Assembly: GCA_902492895.1 (NCBI GenBank)
Contig: CABUNG010000012.1
Coordinates: 4,249 to 68,248, forward strand
DNA length: 64,000 nt
Source of the DNA: an uncultured Oscillospiraceae bacterium
GTDB taxonomy: Bacteria; Bacillota; Clostridia; Oscillospirales; Acutalibacteraceae
Direction of reading: 5' to 3'
Position numbers and translations under genes: made by a program. The notes beneath the pieces are model-generated. The model was not told where the DNA came from. It saw nothing but the letters and a program-made list of their open reading frames with translations, and ran no database searches. Positions 60,270-64,000 of this stretch are shown here, in pieces. Position 1 is the stretch's first letter. Each line of letters starts with the position of its first letter.

Positions 60270-60710
60270 ATGCAGGAAAATCCCCTCTCCGCGCCGCCCG
60301 AAGATCCGGCGCCGGAACAGCCGGAATCCGCGAAAAAAAGGCCATTCAGTCCGGTTTTTTTCGGATTCGCCGTCACCATGCTGCTCCTGTCCGGACTGCT
60401 GCTCTGGGGCAGCACCCTGCTGCGTTCCTCCAGCCCGGATCCGGCCTCCGCCCCGCCCGCCAACAACCGCCCTGTCTCGTCCGCGCTCCCCGAACCGGTG
60501 AGCGAAAGCCTCCCGGGATTCGGCCGGCGGCTGCTCGGTGTCTGGGACGGCAAGCTCGCCCTTTTTACCGAGGGCCGGGACAATCCGGACGAGGTCTACG
60601 ACGTCTATATCCAAACCCTGCCCGAAGAGGAGCAGGCGCGCCTGCAGCAGGGCATTGCCGTACAAAGTGAGGAAGAACTCGCGAGCTGGCTGGAGGACTA
60701 CACCAGCTGA
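60270..60710 (+). CDS. BofC-like, forespore-type membrane protein
   Basis: From the ATG at 60270 (AAGAAGGG upstream) the 146-residue protein has a Pro-rich start, one membrane span (about 27-50), a Ser/Pro linker and a small domain (about 82-146). That domain, RLLGVWDGKLALFTEGRDNPDEVYDVYIQTLPEEEQARLQQGI then LASWLEDYTS, resembles the C-terminal domain of BofC. In Bacillus BofC is made in the forespore under sigma-G and restrains SpoIVB signalling to pro-sigma-K. The forespore-like promoter here fits. The N-terminal BofC domain is missing, so the exact role may differ; similar domains occur in other uncharacterised Clostridia proteins. Confidence 0.62.
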   Translation: MQENPLSAPPEDPAPEQPESAKKRPFSPVFFGFAVTMLLLSGLLLWGSTLLRSSSPDPASAPPANNRPVSSALPEPVSESLPGFGRRLLGVWDGKLALFTEGRDNPDEVYDVYIQTLPEEEQARLQQGIAVQSEEELASWLEDYTS

Positions 60711-60739
60711 CCCGCCGTTCATCATAAAGGAGAATACCA

Positions 60740-62275
60740 ATGGATCATCCGTCTGTCTGGATGGCGGGGCGCACCTCCGCCGTACCCGCTCCCGAAAACC
60801 GCCTGGACGCGGCCCCGGTCGAAGTCCTGGTGATGGGCGGCGGGCTGTGCGGTCTGCTGACCGCCTTCCGTTTATATGAAAAAGGCGTCCGCTCGCTGGC
60901 CCTCATCGAGGCCGGGGAGATCGCCGGAGGCACCAGCGCCCACACCACCGCCAAGGTGACCGCGCAGCACGGGCTGCTCTATGCCCGGCTGCGCAAGGGG
61001 CTCGGCGAAGAAAAGGCCGCGCAGTATGCCAAGGCCAACCAGGACGCCATCGGGGAATACGCCCGCGTCATGGATCTGCTCGGCCTGCCGGAGGAGCTGC
61101 GCCGCTGCACCTCGTATCTCTATACCGACGACCCGGCTTATGTCGATACCCTCGAGCAGGAGGCGGAAGCCTGCCGCCTCCTGGATTTTTCCGTATCGGT
61201 CACGGTGAAAACCGAGCTGCCGTTTCCCGTCCTGACCGCCGTGGGAATGGAGCAGCAGGCCCGCATCCATCCGCTCCGTTTCGCGGATGCGCTCGCCCGT
61301 TATCTCGTGGACCACGGCGTCCGGCTGTACACCCACACCCGCGCGTATCCGCCCGAGGCGGACCAGACCCCCGGGGAGATCCGGACCAACCGGGGCACCC
61401 TGCACGCGGACACCGTGATCCTGGCCACCCACTACCCGTTCATGGACAAAAACGGCATGTATTTCGCCCGCATCTGGCAGGAACGCTCCTATGTGCTGGC
61501 CCTGACGCAGGTGCCGCCGATGGAAAATCTCTATTGGGCCCCGGGAGAAAACGGCTTTTCCTTCCGCCCGGCCTCCTGGACAAGCCCGAACGGCGAAAAA
61601 GAGGTCCAGGGGGTGCTGCTCGGCGGAAAAAGCCACAAAACCGGGCACGAGGGAACCCGCTACCATTACGAAGCCCTGCGGATGGCCGCAAAAGGCTGGT
61701 ATCCCGCGATGCGGGTGGCCGGGCGCTGGTCGGCTCAGGACGGCATGACCCACGACGGCATCCCCTACATCGGCCGTTACCGTCAGCTGGACGGCAAGCT
61801 GGCGAACCGGGTCTATCTGGCCGTGGGCTTCAACAAATGGGGGATGACCACCAGCATGGCCGCGGCCGACATCCTCAGCGAGGCCGTTCTCGGCCGGGAC
61901 CATCCCTGTCAGGAGGTCTTCTCCCCCACCCGGTTCGATCCCGGACTCAAGGCCAAAAGCTTTTTTGTGGAAACCACCGACATGGTGGGGAACCTGATCG
62001 GGCCTTACACCCATCTGCCCGCCGCCACCTCGGCCTCGATACGAAAGGGCGAGGGCAAGATCATCACGGTCGACGGCAAGCGGGTCGGGGTATACAAGGA
62101 CGAGCAGGACGTGCTCCACACCGTCCGGCCGATCTGTCCTCACATGGGCTGTGTCCTGCAGTGGAACCGGGACGAAAAGTCCTGGGACTGTCCCTGCCAC
62201 GGGTCCCGTTTCGACATTGCCGGCCGTCTGCTCAACGATCCGGCCCAGACAGAGCTGGAGGATATCCGGAAATAG
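60740..62275 (+). CDS. FAD-dependent oxidoreductase with a C-terminal Rieske domain
   Basis: The 511-residue protein has an N-terminal dinucleotide fold (VLVMGGGLCGLLTAFRLYEKG, about residues 29-49) and a DAO-type FAD domain with TSAHTTAKVTAQHGLLYARL. YLAVGFNKWGMTTSMAAADIL follows at about 355-376. A C-terminal Rieske [2Fe-2S] domain (about 420-511) has CPHMGC and CPCHGSRFD, all four ligands intact. The family (DAO fused to Rieske, YhfW-like in Bacillus) has no established substrate. It follows the bofC-like gene by 29 bases with its own AAAGGAG, so they may be co-transcribed. A terminator follows. Confidence 0.85.
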   Translation: MDHPSVWMAGRTSAVPAPENRLDAAPVEVLVMGGGLCGLLTAFRLYEKGVRSLALIEAGEIAGGTSAHTTAKVTAQHGLLYARLRKGLGEEKAAQYAKANQDAIGEYARVMDLLGLPEELRRCTSYLYTDDPAYVDTLEQEAEACRLLDFSVSVTVKTELPFPVLTAVGMEQQARIHPLRFADALARYLVDHGVRLYTHTRAYPPEADQTPGEIRTNRGTLHADTVILATHYPFMDKNGMYFARIWQERSYVLALTQVPPMENLYWAPGENGFSFRPASWTSPNGEKEVQGVLLGGKSHKTGHEGTRYHYEALRMAAKGWYPAMRVAGRWSAQDGMTHDGIPYIGRYRQLDGKLANRVYLAVGFNKWGMTTSMAAADILSEAVLGRDHPCQEVFSPTRFDPGLKAKSFFVETTDMVGNLIGPYTHLPAATSASIRKGEGKIITVDGKRVGVYKDEQDVLHTVRPICPHMGCVLQWNRDEKSWDCPCHGSRFDIAGRLLNDPAQTELEDIRK

Positions 62276-62279
62276 GACG

Positions 62280-62303
62280 AAAGCCACCTGTACAGGTGGC
62301 TTT
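62280..62303. terminator. Terminator between the FAD/Rieske gene and the small hypothetical gene
   Basis: An 11-bp perfect stem (AAAGCCACCTG and complement, loop TA) is followed by T residues and lies 5 bases after the stop at 62275. Confidence 0.8.
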
Positions 62304-62306
62304 TCG

Positions 62307-62609
62307 TTATGTCCGGCGCTTCTGTAAGCCCTGGAAGAGCAGAATGTCGAGGAAGGCGGACAGCAGGGCGTTGTTTTCGATCAGGAGGTAGTCTTTTTCT
62401 CCGGTTCTCCTGTCGCCCGCAGCGGTCTGCAGGGCCTGCAGAACCGCGATTTGCCGCGGCTCCGCCGGCTGCACCTTCAGAATATAGTCCACGCCGTTGC
62501 AGGTGATGTCGAGATCGTACTGCGGGGACAGGGGGGCGCCTCTGCCGTATGTCGTGATCTGTCTGTACACAGATTCCCAATCCCGTTCCCGAATCCGTCG
62601 GATAACCAT
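62307..62609 (-). CDS. Small hypothetical protein
   Basis: The ATG at 62609 follows AAAAAGGAG by 8 bases and opens a 100-residue frame. The protein is soluble with mixed helix and strand: RRIRERDWESVYRQITTYGRG, then SPQYDLDITCNGVDYILKV and a leucine-rich end. No family is recognised. It ends directly at the terminator shared with the FAD/Rieske gene. Its upstream side opens into a 320-base AT-rich regulatory region shared with the divergent HTH genes. Confidence 0.55.
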   Translation of the reverse strand: MVIRRIRERDWESVYRQITTYGRGAPLSPQYDLDITCNGVDYILKVQPAEPRQIAVLQALQTAAGDRRTGEKDYLLIENNALLSAFLDILLFQGLQKRRT

Positions 62610-62773
62610 TCCAGCCACTCCTTTTTGGATTCTTCATCTTGGATTCGTGCAGTCAGTGTCATATCCTATTCAATCAGAAGAATCCGGATTTTTTGGAGCT
62701 GACATGCCGTCACTCCAATTTCTCGTTATTATACGATATTATACAAATAATATCAAATAAAAAATGGATAATA

Positions 62774-62789
62774 TTCGCTTATAAGCGAA
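62774..62789. promoter_or_regulatory. Perfect 16-bp palindrome, candidate operator
   Basis: TTCGCTTATAAGCGAA lies just before the -35 box of the HTH gene pair in an AT-rich stretch (62610-62936) that otherwise holds no gene. A second, shorter inverted repeat (ATACG/CGTAT, 62807-62823) lies between the -35 and -10 boxes. Confidence 0.5.
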
Positions 62790-62797
62790 ATATAGTC

Positions 62798-62826
62798 TTG
62801 ACATTATACGCTTTTTAACGTATGAT
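62798..62826 (+). promoter_or_regulatory. Promoter of the twin small HTH genes
   Basis: TTGACA (62798-62803) and TATGAT (62821-62826) are 17 bases apart. The leader to the ATG at 62937 is about 105 bases and AT-rich. Confidence 0.65.
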
Positions 62827-62936
62827 TACGTGCATATAAAAATAAATTTCTTTATAGGCGTAAAATTAAAATGTGTAAATTTTTTGTGAACAAGCGTAGT
62901 TGTCCAAACAGCTAGGAGAAATAGGAAGTGAATCTA

Positions 62937-63152
62937 ATGAGCATGGCAAAAATAGTCAAGATACTTTTACTGGAACGGGATATGTCCATGACCGATTTGG
63001 CCAACAAATTAGGAAAAACCGTTCAAAACGTCAGTGCAAAGCTGCGCCGTGACAACCTTTCCGAGAAAGAACTGCAGGAAATCGCAGAAGCCTGCAACGC
63101 CACCTTTTCAGGCCGTTTTATCCTTCAGGATACAGGCAAAGAAATCAAATAA
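62937..63152 (+). CDS. Mini HTH (XRE-like) protein 1
   Basis: The 71-residue protein is almost entirely a helix-turn-helix domain: IVKILLLERDMSMTDLANKLGKTVQNVSAKLRRDNLSEKELQEIAEACN (about residues 6-54), with the recognition helix around TVQNVSAKLRR. The start at 62937 has GGAAG at a good distance; a GTG three codons earlier is possible. It is followed 24 bases later by a paralogue with about half its residues identical by eye. Both lack any partner domain. The AT-rich promoter zone differs from the GC-rich surroundings, suggesting import. Confidence 0.78.
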   Translation: MSMAKIVKILLLERDMSMTDLANKLGKTVQNVSAKLRRDNLSEKELQEIAEACNATFSGRFILQDTGKEIK

Positions 63153-63176
63153 GTGAAGGATGAGGGAGGAGAGGGT

Positions 63177-63389
63177 ATGTCCGCTGCCAAAAAAATCAAA
63201 ATACTCCTAATTGAACGGGATATGACATTAACAGACCTGTCCAAACGATTAAATAAGAGCTTATCCACGATGAGCGGAAAAATGAGCCGCGACAATTTTT
63301 CAGAGAAGGACCTGAAAAAGATCGCGGACGTTTTGAACTATGAGTGCGACATCGTTTTTACCGATAAAGAAACCGGGAAAACCATTTGA
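63177..63389 (+). CDS. Mini HTH (XRE-like) protein 2, paralogue of the preceding gene
   Basis: The 70-residue protein has the same layout: IKILLIERDMTLTDLSKRLNKSLSTMSGKMSRDNFSEKDLKKIADVLN and a short C-terminal strand pair (CDIVFTDKETGKTI). The putative recognition helices of the two differ (TVQNVSAKLRR versus SLSTMSGKMSR), so they probably read different sites or form heterodimers. The ATG at 63177 follows GGGAGGAGAGGG. Short XRE proteins of this type occur singly in Clostridia genomes; the tandem pair is less usual. Confidence 0.78.
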   Translation: MSAAKKIKILLIERDMTLTDLSKRLNKSLSTMSGKMSRDNFSEKDLKKIADVLNYECDIVFTDKETGKTI

Positions 63390-64000
63390 CGCCTTTTGAA
63401 AGGGCGGCCCAGGATTATGACCGGCCAAAATCCAGGGCCGCCACCCTGCCGAAGGCATATGGCCTTTAAACGGCTATGTGCATAAACAGGGTTGGCCTGC
63501 GGGCCACCCTCTTTCTTGACGCCAAGAAAGAGGGAAAAGAAGCGTCAGGGGGTATCCCCCCCCTGAACCCCCAGGTAATCCTGTCGGTTCTCTTTTGAGG
63601 AGAACCTCCCCGATGTTATCACCTGAACCAACCCATACAAGCAGGGGCTGCGGCCCCAGGATGGGGGCCCTCATAACCTTTACCATATTTAAAACAACGA
63701 CGTTATACCGGGGTGGCCTTCAACAACCGTTGAAGGCCACCCCTTTGTTGACGCCAAGAAGGCCGGGCCAAACGCAAACACAAATGCCACCATCTTCCCC
63801 GGCCTACGCAAATGCTTCCACATTTGCCCGGGGCTGATAGAATTAAAAGTGGAAAAGAAACGTCAGGGGGTATCCCCCCTGAACCTTACTCTGCCCCGGG
63901 CCTTTCAGCTATAGCTGAATGTGCAGCTTCATCTGAATGTGCAGTTATAGCTGAAATGAGCGGCGGCCGGCCTATAATCGTGGGGTTTATGAATCGGTCA
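63390..64000. repeat. Gene-free, hairpin-rich intergenic repeat region at the window end
   Basis: No gene is visible. Elements: a perfect 12-bp hairpin CCCTCTTTCTTG/CAAGAAAGAGGG (63507-63534); two direct copies of GTCAGGGGGTATCCCCC with CTGAACC (about 63544-63569 and 63862-63885); the inverse copy of the 21.46-21.55 kb repeat (about 63585-63660); a perfect 15-bp hairpin GGGGTGGCCTTCAAC and complement (63710-63743). Near 63905-63955 CTGAATGTGCAG occurs twice beside AGCTATAGCT-like palindromes. TATAAT near 63972 has no good -35. Confidence 0.6.

Overview
The window reads as a chromosomal piece of a GC-rich, endospore-forming member of the Clostridia, most likely an Oscillospiraceae/Ruminococcaceae-type gut anaerobe. 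The evidence is a set of sporulation genes (SpoIID, an uninterrupted sigma-K, YtvI-like, BofC-like and DacF-like proteins), a Na+-pump decarboxylase beta/gamma pair, formate-THF ligase, split transketolase, single-chain glycyl-tRNA synthetase, archaeal-type prolyl-tRNA synthetase and strong Gram-positive ribosome binding sites. There are no rRNA genes, phage genes, transposases or CRISPR arrays. One tRNA (Gly-GCC) is present.

Layout. 1-4.4 kb: citrate synthase (cut by the window edge), spoIID, a two-gene aminotransferase/cytidylyltransferase operon that looks like aminoethylphosphonate tailoring, and sigK. 4.6-10.9 kb: a divergent pair in which an AraC-type regulator carries a catalytically degraded copy of the whole secreted phosphodiesterase encoded next to it. 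11-14.7 kb: DUF2238-like membrane protein, oadB-oadG, proS. 14.8-17.4 kb: two helically phased tandem-repeat arrays (11 bp, then 21 bp) leading into a frameshifted cyclophilin, a Cys-rich protein and a lipoprotein cyclophilin. 17.7-21.4 kb: hydrolase, membrane-anchored MurF homologue, D-Ala-D-Ala ligase. 21.9-26.6 kb: glyS, two small genes, a DUF815 ATPase, a SLOG protein. 26.8-30.2 kb: ilvB-ilvN-ilvC. 30.4-36.9 kb: LCP ligase, fhs, MATE exporter, split transketolase. 37.1-38.5 kb: foldase-like lipoprotein.

38.5-41.0 kb is an AT-richer island with a sortase-anchored beta-helix protein. Its leader holds 14 copies of a tetranucleotide and two intrinsic terminators. 41.1-46.2 kb: tRNA-Gly, dacF, an ArAE-like protein, purB. 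46.2-49.2 kb: a kinase-like gene with an in-frame amber codon, then a membrane-tethered serpin translationally coupled to an ECF sigma factor. 49.2-51 kb: AbrB-type regulator with an ABC exporter. 51.1-56.4 kb: hemW and the ACT-hom-thrB-lysC operon. 56.6-62.3 kb: ytvI, class A PBP, a bofC-like gene behind a sigma-G-like promoter, FAD/Rieske oxidoreductase. 62.6-64 kb: two tiny paralogous HTH genes behind palindromic operators, then hairpin-rich intergenic repeats.

Functionally the window mixes cell-envelope and spore-envelope work (SpoIID, DacF, PBP1A, MurF-like, Ddl, LCP, YtvI, BofC) with amino-acid biosynthesis (branched-chain and aspartate families) and central metabolism. The least ordinary systems are the AraC/pseudo-phosphodiesterase pair, the serpin/ECF pair, and the repeat-plus-terminator leader of the surface protein. 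Four genes are broken by single lesions (a cyclophilin, the kinase-like gene, the ABC ATPase, lysC). Sequencing or assembly error is a live explanation for some or all of them. All calls come from reading the sequence; no database search was run.
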